Positions 14,001 to 26,087 are shown, numbered from the stretch's first letter. The stretch: 64,000 bases of DNA from Phallusia mammillata (GCA_003260075.1 QLIY01000050.1:232005-296004); one strand, 5' to 3'. The notes: a model not told the origin generated them from the letters alone. Program-made: numbers and translations.

Positions 14001-16750
14001 AACGACTGGAAATTGGACCCTGTCAGTAGTTTCATTATTTAGATCATTTATTATTGATAACTTTCTACTTTATAGATATTAGTAAATACCACGATTTGAA
14101 ATCTCTATCTATCTATAATACAGATGACATACGAAAAAAACATGTGCGATATTTTTAAACACTTACTCCTGTCAAATACATAATGTATTACATAGACTCG
14201 TAACATTTGTATGATACATTCTTATTTTTAGCACGACCGTCCAGAGTTCGTTGACGTCACAGACGGCATTATGACGTGCGTGTTCCTACGTGCGCTGAAC
14301 GCAACAAAAACCTTAAACGGCCAATCGACAAACTGGGACTTGACTTCTGGAGCTTTTAACTTATTGTACGCGGAGGGCGCAGTCACCGCTGGAGGTGCCA
14401 TTGTGCAACATACACATAGAAAACATACACACGGACCATTCAGTCTCGATGATAATTCGCTGTACACGAGACGTAGTAAGTGACAATTCAAACTGAATGG
14501 ATATGTAAACAATTATAAATCTGGATGATACAAAATTTGTAATTGGAATATTGAAACTTACGTGTGCTTAGGTATGTTTTCCAATACTACATCTACTGTA
14601 CTAATCGCTTTTCAGTAAACCCAACTCCTAATGTGGAGGACGACATTGCAGCTCTGGTTGGCGGTGGAGGAACGTGGTTCGTTCCTGGCGGAAAGCAAGT
14701 CACGTGGCAACCGTTCTCACTCCTTGGCGTGGATTGGATGAAAATAACAGTAGTTGGTGACGCAACCGGATACGTTGCTGTGGCGTTCTCAGTTGACGAA
14801 GATATGGTGTGTATCATGAATACTAACTTTATGTCAGTTTTACATTAAAAGTACGTGTCAATATTTTTCGTTGACAGTCCGATGACGATTGTTACATCTG
14901 CTCGAGACAGTCGCCTTCGTCATCAACCGTCGTGACGTCATCTGCGTACATCTCAACTCGTGTTGCACCGCTCATAATTGGTCGAGTAAGCACAAGTTAA
15001 CAGTAGATTGTTGGTCAAGTCAAAAACGTTGCAACATTTTTTCATTCATCTTGCAGCACTCACAAGCCCAGTTCGCTGACGTCACAGACGGCATTATGAC
15101 GTGTGTCTTTCTGCGTGCGCTTCACGTCACGAGAACAGTTCAAGGGCAAACGACAAGCTGGGACCTACCTGTCCGGCCTTTCAATTTGTTGTACGCGGAA
15201 GGAGAAGTTAACGTTTTAGGCGCTATAACGCAGCACACACATCGAAAACACACACACGGACCATTCAGTCTCACGGATAACTCTCTGTACAGGCGCAGAA
15301 GTAAATAACAGTTTATTATTATTTTATCACCCCACAAATATAACACCTTAGTTTACATTTCTTCGATGATAAAATTGATTCAACCTGATCGTCCCAACCC
15401 CGTAAACGACTTAATGAAAATATTCCGAATAGGAACCCATTTCTTGTCACAGTTAACCCAACACCAAGTATCGAAGATCAGATAGTCGCCATGCCAAACA
15501 GTGGCGCTGGACAATGGCTGCTTGCTGACGGCCGATCGATTACGTGGGAAGTTGTATTGCATGAAGGAGTCGAGAAGATGCGATTCCTCATAATCGGGAA
15601 GGGGAGTGGTTACGTAGCCATGGCCATATCCGTGGACGAAGACATGGTGGGTTGACAGTGAAATTGTATTATATGGGCTGCTAGAGAGTTACAAGCCGGC
15701 CTGAATTCGGGGGTCTAACCCCAACTGAAGCAGCTTGAAAAAGAAGCTACAATAAGGCCGTGAAGTTGGTAAAACTGATGCCAAAATAAAGCCAGGTTTG
15801 AGGGCAAGCCCGCATCATAACCTTTTTCGTAAAACTTAACCCCAGGCACAGCCCGGACGTGACCCCCAAGAGCCCGTCCCAACTTATAACGATGGACCGT
15901 TGACACACAAAGTAGCCTACGTGTGTTTGATGGGCCTAAAAATGTTTAAATTTAAGTTAACCTTTGAATGTCTGAAAGAGTGCAATTCTATATAGCGGCC
16001 ACTGCAGGTGTTACTACCCAAACTAGATAAAATTGTTTCAACTGGAAGTTGACAGTGAAAACTTTTGCCTGAACAGAGTAATGACGACTGCTACATCTGC
16101 TCACTGGAAAGTCCGACTTCATCGAACATTTTGATTCAATCCGCGTACTTGACAACCAGAGAGGCTCCCACTATTGTTGGCCCTGTAAGTTATTCAATAA
16201 ATGTTTAAAATCGAAACTGAATAGCGTATTTCACTATAGTGAATTTGTGTAGTAAAAACCGTGTCATTTTTCTTTCGTGCAGGTTGATTCGAAGCTAATA
16301 GTTGGCGCTGACCTCACCAACGGTACTTTTGCGTGTGCCTTTTTGCGCCCACTTAGTGTTACCAAGGTGATCGGCGGTATATCGAGGACCTGGAATTTGA
16401 CAAGTGATGCGTTTAACCTTCTCTACGCCGAAGGAGAAGTGAATTCCGGTGGTAATATAGTGCGACATACCGTCAGAAAACACACCCACGGGCCGTTCAG
16501 CCTTGTTGACAACACTCTGTACCTTCAAACAGGTAAAATTAAGTCTTTTATGCAAAAATAATCAGTTTATATTTTACTTCTTAAAAACAAAACAACAAAC
16601 CAACGGATTTCAGAACTTACTTTGACATATTTTGTAGGTTTTTCAACAATCTCACCGCCTACTACCTCCAGTGCACAACCGAAGCAGAGAGCCACTGGAA
16701 TGTTTTCCACAATTCTAATCGTGACAATGGCAATTATGACGTCATTGTAA
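7838..16750 (+). CDS. Secreted/GPI-anchored protein with five tandem DOMON domains (959 aa)
   Basis: There are seventeen exons: 7838-7906 (signal peptide MNLKILLFLWIGLLV...); D1 11080-11271, 11660-11770, 11935-12163; D2 12632-12807, 12881-12988, 13079-13322; D3 13549-13739, 13885-13992, 14232-14475; D4 14616-14806, 14878-14985, 15057-15300; D5 15453-15646, 16077-16184, 16283-16532; and tail 16638-16750. All phases agree (2880 bases). Each domain shows the ferric-chelate-reductase-type DOMON pattern: a W-Q/E-P strand, TGYVAMAIS, D-E-x-M, DDCYICS, a TC-x-FLR strand, NLLYAEGEV and a His-rich HTHRKHTHGPF. The tail (923-959) is a Ser/Thr/Pro linker and a hydrophobic end, as in GPI-anchor signals. 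There is no cytochrome b561 part. DOMON domains bind haem or sugars at the cell surface. The haem role, with Met and His as candidate ligands, is inference. Confidence 0.88.
9558..9989. repeat. Overlapping direct duplications with poly-C
   Basis: Block 9558-9636 recurs at 9843-9929, and block 9761-9818 recurs at 9930-9989. The blocks are separated by C runs at 9819-9842 (24) and 9990-9999 (10). This lies in intron 1 of the five-DOMON gene. It looks like unmerged overlapping contig ends. Confidence 0.7.
9819..9842. other. 24-base poly-C tract
   Basis: Homopolymer at a duplication junction in intron 1 of the five-DOMON gene. Probable gap filler. Confidence 0.6.
9990..9999. other. 10-base poly-C pad
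   Basis: Ten C at the end of the second copy of the 9761-9818 block. Probable assembly join. Confidence 0.65.
10565..10615 (-). mobile_element. tRNA-derived SINE fragment
   Basis: On the minus strand it reads a Pol III B-box-like GGGTTCGACCCC followed by an A-rich tail. It has the same layout as the copy at 10902-10942. Only the B-box end is clear. Confidence 0.4.
10902..10942 (-). mobile_element. tRNA-derived SINE fragment
   Basis: On the minus strand, GGGTTCGAACTCC (B-box-like) is followed by a run of A. This suggests the 3' half of a tRNA-type SINE inserted in intron 1 of the five-DOMON gene. Confidence 0.4.
10994..11071. other. 78-base poly-C tract
   Basis: An uninterrupted run of 78 C ends eight bases before the acceptor of the first DOMON exon. 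There is no flanking duplication. It is most likely a sized gap written as C. If real, it would be an extreme intronic homopolymer next to a splice site. Confidence 0.65.
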
Positions 16751-17155
16751 ATGATGCATTGTAGTATAAATGAAATCATTTACTGTTATGATAGTCTTAC
16801 CTATGGGCTGAACGCAACTATGTACTTTGTGGTCGTCCAACAATTCTTACAGCTGATTTTTTCTCCTCATGTTCGGAATTGTCTTTGTTCCTTGCTTGCT
16901 GTTCATGTGATGCTAGGTCTTGTGATTGGAACCATTCTACCGTAACGCACCTGCTTTTTTACTAACTTTGGCCGGATAATGGCAGCTATAAAGAATGTAA
17001 CAAACAACACAGTGTATACTGTGTCTTAATAACTTCTAACCACTTTTGATTCCCTGTGTGTGTATTAGTGCGATAATGATCATGTTTTATTTCAGGACTG
17101 TGAATATTGCATTGTACAAAGGGATTCAAATGTTTTGCTGTGTAGCAAGTTATGC

Positions 17156-17161
17156 AATAAA
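17156..17161 (+). terminator. Candidate polyadenylation signal of the five-DOMON gene
   Basis: AATAAA lies about 400 bases after the stop codon at 16748-16750. It is the first good canonical signal I see downstream. Confidence 0.45.
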
Positions 17162-18032
17162 CTACGCAAAATGGTAGCACAATCATGTTTTGCGGTTAAA
17201 ACTGCAAAAGAGAAATTCACAACCTTCAAAACGAACGGGCTTTAGCATGTCGCATGTTTTACTTAGTCTTAGTTTATCTTTTTTCACAATGGTGCCATTC
17301 AAAAAGGAGATTCCGGTCTGTGATGAAAAAAGAGATAAACCAGGGAGAAAAAGTTTCAGCTTCCAAAAATGTCGTTTTTTTCTGCTGAACCGCAATGGGT
17401 AACTCGAAACCCTCGTCTTGTGATGCTTAGGCACGCGGAAAGACAGATCAAGCGTGAAGCAACCGCAAAGTAGTGTTTGGGGGTAAACTTTTTTAGTCCG
17501 GCCGTTTTCAGGTAAAACGGCTGATGACAGCATTTTTCACCAACGAAGGTATTTTGCCTAGAATTCCAGTTGGGTTTTTTCATGCCGGGCTTGCGCTAAG
17601 GAGGAAACTGCTGCCTTACTGGTTCCCCATGCGTTACATTAGGAAATGGATAGAATCGAATTACATGTTTTACATTCTGCTTTTTTTTCAACACCGGTTT
17701 ACTACTGTTGAAACGGATACACCATATCCGCAATTCCAACTCCAAACAAAAAGGTGTGTGTAATATTTTTTGAACGGGAAAGATTCCAGTTTATGATCAC
17801 TATGGTGTTTTACCAAGCGGCTCAGTTACCAAGGGAACCGTTCTGCTTTGCTGCTGGGTTCTAAACCTGTTGGAATTTTGATTAAAACCGAAAAAGGCAA
17901 GCACGGACAATAGTGGTTATGTTTTGCAATCTGTACTAATACATAAAGTTTAAAGTTGGGTATAATTTAATCGTTTGCTTAAAATTATTTCGTCACGTTG
18001 CAGTTAGTATTTATTTTCAAACAGAACAACTA

Positions 18033-18042
18033 CCCCCCCCCC
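18033..18042. other. 10-base poly-C pad between direct repeats
   Basis: The repeats 17946-18032 and 18043-18124 are nearly identical. Probable unmerged contig overlap. Confidence 0.75.
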
Positions 18043-18877
18043 AAGTTTAAAGTTGGGTATAATTTAATCGTTTGCTTAAAATTATTTCGTTACGTTGCAG
18101 TTAGTATTTATTTTCAAACAGAACTAGTTGTCATTAACTCAGCTGTCATTAACTCCAATGAAAACAGCTTGAAACCCAGAAATGAGTTCAATTGCGTTAA
18201 ACTTAGAAAATTTTCAATCCTGGAATTGCAATGAGACAGCCAAAAGCTTGCATGATTGATCAAGCTTATCACTTTTTGAGCGGTTCAATAGTTGGGCGTG
18301 GGCTCAGTTCTCAGGAAAAACAAAGAAAAAAGGCAAGAGTAATTGAATAGCAATCCTTTGTACTGGTATGGGTAGAATCATTACGCAGTTGGGACTCGCA
18401 AAGCGGCAGTTTATATTTTCCTTACAGCTTCTGCAAAGTATAATAACTGTTTCGATATTAGATACACAAGATACGGACTTAGCTTTACTAAGAGCAAAAC
18501 TGCCAGCGATGTAGAATATAACGTAGACATTTTATTAACCAAACGTTTCGATATTTTTTATAATGTTACTTACTTTTTTAGTGGAATTATAAAATTGCCC
18601 AAGTCTTTTGGTTTCTTTAATGCTGTAGCAAATATGAATTGCGCTTAAGAAACCAAGAATATTTAGATGCCTAAGCTTTCTTAAAATGACGCCGATTTGG
18701 TGACAAAATGCAGAACTTTATGTTTTGCATTTTTTGTAATATGTTTTTTAAAGCATTTGTTCGGTATTTGTTGCATCTGAATTCAGCGTTTTTTTGTCAT
18801 ATAGTGAACTCCAAATATACCCAACAACTCTATTTCAAGTTTCACCGTTTACCTGATTTATTAAAAAGCCGTGAAAC

Positions 18878-21062
18878 ATGAATAACGCAATGAAAGTATC
18901 TTTCTTGGCCGTTGTCCTCTGTTGCTTCATTAAATCAACACAGGCCCAGGTAAGATATTACTAATATATCTGCATATCGTTGTGTGAAAAGCTAAAGGTC
19001 ATTGTTAAGCAAACTTTCCTTTATAGCAGTGGCCTGCAACCCCTGGGCCGCAGCCCGGAATCAGTTAGCGACGAGTTCGCTCCCGGGCCGTATAATTTTA
19101 ATGCGTTTTTATTGTTAAATATTTGTAGTTTTTTGAAGGCCGGTCCGCGATAAAATTTCGGTTTCAAAAACGGTCCGCAGTAGAAAAAAGGTTGCCGACC
19201 CCTGTTTTATAGCAACATTAAGCAAAAGATTAAATTTTAAACCTCTTTACTTCATATTTGGTTCATAATGTTTTGAAAATAGACAGTAAACATTTAATGT
19301 AATGTGTCTGGTTTGTTCAATCTAAAATTTCTCATTTAAACCATTGGCTTCAGGTTGGCCACTTATACGCTTTTCTTACGCATTTTTTGCAGAACACTGC
19401 TGTGGATGATATCGAAGCACGGTTGCATGGTGGAGGTGTTTGGACAACGAGTTTGAATGCAACTGTTGAGTGGGAACCCGTTATGATGAACGGCAATATG
19501 ATGCTTAATTTCACTCTGACTGGCTCTGATACTGGTTACGTTGCAGTAGCCATCTCTTTGGACCAACTTATGGTAAGCGACATTTTTTATACACCGGTTA
19601 GCAGAAATGTATCATAAAAGGACAAAAAAGTTGAAATACTGTGGTTGGACAAAGCACGAAAAATTGCGATTGCTAATGGCTACAAGTCAAGATAATTTGA
19701 TACGTTGGGTGGTTTTGTTTAAAAGGTCTAAAATGATTTTACAACTTTATTTTCAGTGTTTGCCATTTTCTTAACAACAGAAACTGTTTGCAGGGTACGG
19801 CAGACGATTGTTACTTTTGCTCAAGGACTGCCCCAAATTCAACGAATATCACCGTTACCTCTGCGTATATTACTCAACGTGGCAGACCTACAACCGTAGA
19901 GCTGGTAAAAAAAGTTTTTTTTTATTACAATTTAAATTTGGAACCTTTATCAAACATGCATACATTTATCATCAATTTATACCCCGTTTTAATTGTTGTA
20001 GATGATTTTGAGTTAAGTGATTCCTTTGAAATAGCACCCCCCCCCCGAACCTTTATCAAACATGCATACATTTATCATCAATTTATACCCCGTTGTAATT
20101 GTTGTAGATGATTTTGAGTTAAGTGATTCCTTAAAAATAGTATTTAGTTGAAAAAAATACCAGAAACCACAAATCTGTAATAACCAATATGCAACTATAA
20201 GAAATACAAAAACTATTTGTTCATCTACAGCTCGTAGCAAATGTCAGTACCAGCATTGCCGACGGGATGATCACGTGCTCTTTCTATAGGCCCCCCCCCC
20301 CAGAAACCACAAATCTGTAATAACCAATATGCAACTATAAGAAATACACGAATTATTTGTTTATCTCCAGCTCGTAGCAAATGTCAGTACCAGCATTGCG
20401 GACGGGATGATCACGTGCTCTTTCTATAGACCAATCAGCGTCGACAAGAATGTCAGCGGAATAGTTACGACATGGAACGTCAGTGATACGGCATATAACC
20501 TCTTGTATGCCGAAGGAGAAGTTAGAGCAGATGGAATGTTAATGAGGCACCCTAGTACTACTAGGACCAATACCAATGGCATGTTCAGCCTAGTAGACAA
20601 CACAGGATATTTGTCGGGAAGTAAGTTGCAATCAAATCTTATTTTTTTACCGTTATCACTGTAATGTAAAGGTTCGCATTTTCTTTTTATCTGGTTTTCC
20701 ACCTTAACAATTTGCCCCCATCAATATCTTTAACACACTACTTTTACATTTATGTGTGTAAATTTTTTTTCTTTAAAAATATCCACTGTTATAAACCTTC
20801 TCTGGTTTTCCACCGTAAAAATTTGCCCTCGTAAATGTCTTTAACACACTACTTTACATTTATGAGAGTAAAATCTTTTTTCTTTAAAATTATCCACTTT
20901 TACAAACCTTGCTGTATTGTTTTTGCTCTTAAATATTGATAAAGGGTAATTTTTGTCTTTTTAGCAACTATGGCACCAGCAACAACAACGACGTGCTCGG
21001 CAGCCTTCCTCTCATCCAATGTGGTGTACATTTTCGCTGCACTCATCTTTTCCATGTTTTGA
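18878..21062 (+). CDS. Single-DOMON secreted/anchored protein (236 aa)
   Basis: Exons: 18878-18949 (signal peptide MNNAMKVSFLAVVLCCF...), 19393-19572, 19794-19904, 20371-20620 and 20965-21062 (711 bases with stop). The three-exon DOMON layout and phases match the modules of the neighbouring five-DOMON gene. Visible motifs are TGYVAVAIS, DDCYFCS, TCSFYRP and NLLYAEGEV. The His-rich stretch is replaced by RHPSTTRTNTNG, so a haem-ligand His may be missing. The tail is Thr-rich, then hydrophobic (VVYIFAALIFSMF), consistent with a GPI signal or membrane end. The start of exon 4 appears twice (20231-20290 and 20371 onward) because of a poly-C junction. I used the second, uninterrupted copy. It is a tandem paralog of 7838-16750. 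Confidence 0.85.
19027..19204. mobile_element. hAT-type MITE (178 bp)
   Basis: Terminal inverted repeats CAGTGGCCTGCAACCCCTG and CGACCCCTG bound it, with imperfect 8-bp target-site duplications (ctttatag / ttttatag). It belongs to the same family as 51881-52116 (shared 'gtccgcagtagaaaaaaggttg'). It sits in intron 1 of the single-DOMON gene. Confidence 0.8.
20037..20046. other. 10-base poly-C pad between direct repeats
   Basis: Blocks 19941-20036 and 20047-20145 are copies of one intron segment. Probable unmerged contig overlap. Confidence 0.75.
20291..20301. other. Poly-C pad splitting a duplicated exon start
   Basis: Blocks 20161-20290 and 20301-20430 are copies. The left copy holds the acceptor and first 60 bases of DOMON exon 4, then breaks into C. 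This creates a false partial exon. Confidence 0.75.
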
Positions 21063-22762
21063 GAATGAACCGTCATTTATCAAAAATATACTGATTAAAC
21101 ATTACATTTTCAGCTTGTGTTGATGCACAAATGAAACGCAAGCGAATCTACTAACTTTCGCTTATTATAGGCTGTATAACTAATCTTGTAATGAGCGTTA
21201 CTGCACCTTTACATGTATTGCTTTATCTATAGTGATCATTTGTCCACAAGACAGTGATAATTGACTTGTTTTTGACACAAAAAGCACCATTTTCGTTTTC
21301 ATGTGCTCTAATTTCAGGAAGAGCAACTGACGTAAGAACTCACTGTAGCCAGGTTTGAGAATAAACGATACGTGGTGCAACTGAGCATAGGCATTTACGG
21401 TGACAATAATTGCTCAGCAAGTTACAAACTGCTACCAGCAAATTGCTGACTCAGCAATTATTGTCACCGTAAACGCCGATACTCCGTTGCGCCACCTATC
21501 GGAAATTCCCAAACCTGGCTACTGCGAGTTCTTACGTTAGTGCTTTACCCTAATTTCAATTCCAACGCTATGTCCTAATTGTTAAACCGTATATTTTGGA
21601 TAAATCATAGCCTTTAATTCGTTTTTTACCGTAGTTGCTGTTTGGTGTTTTCCTGATTTCTTCACATAATTTTTTCTATTGGCTGGTGCGTCTTTTCGCT
21701 CCCAAAATACATTACATAAACCGATGCACATCGTCGAATTTTTGCCACACATCTCTTTTACCGGCGCCTAACAGGTCACGTTTCCGGTTTAGTCAAGCGT
21801 GTCAGTTCCGGTTCGACTGCAGAATTGCTTGTAAACTTACGTAAACAATAAATAAAGGTAGTAACAATCAACTCACATTCCTTTCGAAAATAACTTCATT
21901 GATGATCAAAATGCTTTTAATAAAAAAAAACGATTGGCACTTAGTTTCAAAACTTCAATACTGACCTTTACACCTAGTAAGTTCGCGTTAAAGAGCAAAC
22001 ATGACACAACTTACGACTGCACTGCTTGGCAAACAACTGTCAGCTATTATCTTTAACTAGTCACTAGGACATGTTTCTGTACGGTCATATCGTCAAATTT
22101 TTGATGAATGGCGGAAAATGAACAAGGTTAATAGTAAGTTGTGGCAAAGGAGAGTTTCCAAATTGTTTTTTAGCTTTGCGACCAAGTGTAGATTTGTGAA
22201 AAACTTACATTCTACACAAAAACGATGCTGAAAAGTCAGGTTTCCAAACAACAACATTGAATTAGACTTGCTAAAAGACTGATTTTGTGTACGTTTGGCA
22301 GAAGCTACCATGTCAAAAAAACGTGTGTATAGTATAACAAGTAATAAAGGCGGAGAGAGAGGTTACGTTTACAGGAAATCGTGGCGTTAACGACATGTTT
22401 GATGCCAGTAAACATTAAGTTAGCATTAGACTTCGCATGTTGCAGAAAGCTCAAGTACAAAATTGCCAACGTGTGACTGCTGTCTGGGCAGGTTTTGGAA
22501 TGTTATGCTTGACTAAATGCATTTATCCTAGCAACAGCATTGGTTTGTTTTTTGTAAAAGACTAATTTGTTGTTTGTAAACAACTAGTTGAGCGGTTTTA
22601 GCGAATTTAGACGCTGAATCATGATGAAAAAACAATGTGTTAGTGTAGCAGCTAGCGGAACTAATTAATCACCAGCAGGGTGCCAATTTAGTTGCAAAAC
22701 AAAAACTGCATCCCATTATAAACTATGCCTGTTGAAAACCATTTACTTTGCAGAATCTAAAA
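21063..22762. other. Spacer between DOMON and hydrolase genes
   Basis: Contains a foldback element (about 21310-21545) and otherwise AT-rich unique-looking sequence without a supported gene. Confidence 0.55.
21310..21545. mobile_element. Foldback/MITE with about 100-bp inverted arms
   Basis: The left arm (actgacgtaagaactc, tagccaggttt, tttacggtgacaataattgctcag) returns in reverse complement on the right, around a short centre near 21430. Mismatches between the arms suggest an old insertion. Confidence 0.7.
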
Positions 22763-25700
22763 ATGTCAAAACTGCTGTACTTTACCGTAGCGTCACTGTT
22801 TGTGGCGTTTTGCTACAGGTACTTTGTTGCCGACAAATCTAATGCCGATCGCCGGTCCATTCTTTCAGATTGGGAAGACATTTTGCCGGCCGAAAACAAA
22901 GACCGATTTAACAAAACACTTAAGAAGGTGACTGACGGCGTACATGTGGCAATGTACTACGGATTGGCCAACGTCGTAATGATCGAAGGCGAGTAAACAA
23001 AACAGTTATACTTATACCTGTAAATATTAAAAGTTGCCATTTCTTCAAAATATATATGTACCAACTATGGCATTGGTCGTTGATTATTATCAAGAATGTC
23101 ACTAATTTGCATCTAGCGAGTGTGCTTGTCAAAACTCAGCCTGCTAAACCAACCTAATTTTGAATAGCCTTGGTCGAAGCTTCAATCTAATCTTGAATAG
23201 CCTATGGTGGAAGGCAGTTGTTTTTGAAAGTGACTTATTGTTGTATCAGGTGACGATGGAATAATCATTGTGGACACAACTGAAACACCCAGCGCGATTG
23301 AAGAAGCGATGAAAGAGTTTCGAAAAATCACCGATAAGCCGTTGAAGGCAATTATTCTTACTCATTTTCACCCAGGTACGCCAACGAAAAAAAAGTTGCT
23401 CAATACCTCATGTTTCCTGACAAAAATCAACTGCACACGGTAAAAAAAGCTAATTTTAATTAATGCTTGCTAGTCTGACTTCCGTTTTTGCTATCCGTTC
23501 CAATTGCTTGCTCAAATTGCTTTGGCCTGCTTGATAAAAAACTAAACCTGTTCTGTTGAAAGTGGGTGTGAACCCCAGCGTGCTCCACAACAGTCAAAGG
23601 GGCAATGGGTACCGAGAGGTATATAGGGATTCAAAAAAGTTAGACAACTGTAAATAATTTGAAGTATGTGTATAATAACATATGTGCCACCATATCAAAG
23701 AGTTGCGTTCTCTTAGAAAGTATCATTTCACTTTGCCCTTTATCATGCTTAAAGTTTGTATTTTATATCTGTAAAACGTCATTTATTTATTACATCAATG
23801 ACAAGAGTACACGGAATCGAAGTAACTGTTAAAAAGGGTGCGAGGAAGATGGACGTTTACAAAACTAGTTAATTTTTCCAAAGGAAACAAGAATAGCTTT
23901 GCAGTAATAGACAAGACAATATGTCGGTATTTTGTGAACAGTATGATCCAAATTTTATAGATCACATCCGTGGACTTGATTGGTTGTTGAATGACACCGG
24001 ACACCCAGTGGACGTATACGCGCATAGAGAATCAGCTGTGGAAGTGTCAAAATCATGTAAGTCGCCTACAACTCTTGCTTAATCTCAATTTGTTAAATCA
24101 GCCAACTTTTAAAACAGGATTTGATTACTTGTCAGTAAAATCAACACCCAAAATGCGATTGGTAAGTTATGTTTTGCCTTTTTTATCACGAATTCTGAAT
24201 TACAATTCGTTTCGTTTTTTGTCGAATGCTGTTTCCTTGTTTGCTAACCATCGTGAACTATTTTTGTGGTTAGGGCCACTGCATTTCTATCAACTCACTC
24301 TATTCGTATGATAGTACATACAAAATGTATTTGACATTATTTTCAGTGATAACATCACAAGCTGCATTTCCACGGTTAGTTCGGCAATTCGGGTTGGGGC
24401 TTAAAAGAAGAGAGGTCAGTTCTATTGTCACTCCCATGACGAAATTGAACGAGAACCCGTCATTTGTTGTACTGCATCCTACCCATATTGTTGACGATGT
24501 TCTTGAAGCTACCATATCAGGTTCGAAACAAATTTAATTGCTAATGAAAATCGGTGCTGCCTATTCAAATATTTGTCATGAGTTTAGTTAAAGATTTCTA
24601 AAATCGTACCACAGTGCCTCAAAGACAGTATAGCTGCCAAAGCCGTAGACTTTTTAACATTAAAATATAGCGTTTTGATTTAGTGTCTGATGGTCTAAGT
24701 CCGTTGAAAGTTTTAAAATTATCTTTTTCTTACTGCAGCAATCATGTTCGACTTTTAAGACCACCTATTCGTTAATTCTAGCAGTATGTTTCTTAAGGGG
24801 TAAGAATAAAGTTGATCCACATTCCTGGCGAAACAAGCGACCAAATATCGGTTTGGCTTCCCGACAAAAAAGTTCTGCTTCCAGCCGACATAATCTACAT
24901 GGCCTTTCCCAACATCGCCCCAGTAAGAGGGGATTTTCCTCGTAGCTCTGTGAACTGGTTCACCAGCATTGACAAGATTCGCTATCTTCGTCCGGAATTT
25001 GTGGTTCCAGCACATATGCCTCATCTCAGTGGAAAAGACAAAATTTTCGAATTTCTTACCACTTACCGGGATGGAATTCAGTTTGTCCACGACCAGACTG
25101 TCCGACTGACCAACGAGGGATTGCACGTGAGCGACATCGTGCGGAAAGTTAAACTGCCGCCATCACTCGTCGATCTGCCACATTTAAGAGGTTTCTACGG
25201 AACAGTGGAATGGACTGTGCGGGCCGTTTATGCAAACTACACTGGTTGGTTTAGTGGAGAAGTTGAGGAACTTAATCCGCTTACAATAAAAGAGAAGGCA
25301 GCAAAAATGAAGGAGTTGTTAGAAGAAGACATGAAAACCTCCACTGGAGGCGTGGATGCGATGATTCAGGTAGCTGAGCGCAACTTGAAAAAATCAACGG
25401 ATCATTTTCGTGAATCAGGACAGGTTTTATTTGTGGAAAGTCAATGGGCTCTGGAGCTTGCCAGCTCGGCACTGGTGGCCTCGGCAGAGGGCAATAGTGA
25501 GCATGAACGGGCAAAGGAGGCAAAGATAAACGCACTGGGAATGATGGCTCGTTACTCTGAGAGCATCACCGCCAAAAACTACTACCTGTCGTGTGCCGCA
25601 GAACTTGACGGAAGCTTGACTCCATTTGAACTTGGCAACGCGAGAAAGGTGACAATCAATAAGATGGAAATTACCGACTTGTTGACTCTTTTCACCAGGA

Positions 25701-25987
25701 GAGTAAATCCCGAAAAATGCGACTCATACAAAAAGATCACAGCTATTTTATATTTCACCGACTTGAACAAAACCTACGGATTCTTACTTCGTAATTGCGT
25801 GATTGAATACATTGACGATAACGCTCGCCTTCCTGAAATGTATGACGTCAAGCTGACAATGACGTCACAAGTATGGCGTGACTTATCGAGCAAGGAGCGA
25901 GGTGGAATGTCAGCTTACATGTCTGGGGATATGGTAGTTGATGGAAGTATGATGAGTTTTAAAGCCATCACCGATACAATGAATTAA
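22763..25987 (+). CDS. Alkylsulfatase-family metallo-beta-lactamase hydrolase, paralog 1 (603 aa)
   Basis: Exons: 22763-22988, 23250-23375, 23961-24056, 24347-24520 and 24798-25987. Residues 1-25 are a hydrophobic signal or signal-anchor (MSKLLYFTVASLFVAFCY). The zinc motif HFHPDH (114-119) is split between exons 2 and 3. Exon 5 carries PGETSDQ, PADIIY and PAHMPH, the later metal-site strands of the fold. Next come an alkylsulfatase dimerisation domain (YRDGIQFVHDQTVRL, FYGTVEW, YTGWFSGE) and an SCP2-like C-terminal domain. SdsA1/BDS1 enzymes hydrolyse alkyl sulfate esters, and I infer the same broad chemistry. The usual Glu of the 'AEN' motif reads Asp here. Intron 1 has a GC donor (gcgagt). 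An acceptor-like cag lies 10 bases before the ATG. Confidence 0.88.
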
Positions 25988-26087
25988 TCTAATGTTGTGG
26001 TTTTTAATTTCCTTTGTGTCTTTTTTTCTGGTTTGCTGTTGTTTCGTTGAGTTTCGAGTAACGATTTTGTGTTTACATTTCAAATCC

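Larger units (their letters stand above)
16751..18877. other. Spacer between the two DOMON genes
   Basis: The 3' flank of the first DOMON gene includes an AATAAA at 17156-17161. A block at 17946-18032 is repeated at 18043-18124 across ten C. I see no supported gene. Confidence 0.6.

Noticed and set aside
17183-17763. Overlapping frames of 70-116 codons on both strands
   Set aside because: No recognisable domain, no splice structure, and no homology with neighbouring genes.
20231-20290. An additional DOMON exon before exon 4 of the single-DOMON gene
   Set aside because: It is a truncated duplicate of exon 4's start, cut by a poly-C pad. Including it would break the frame.
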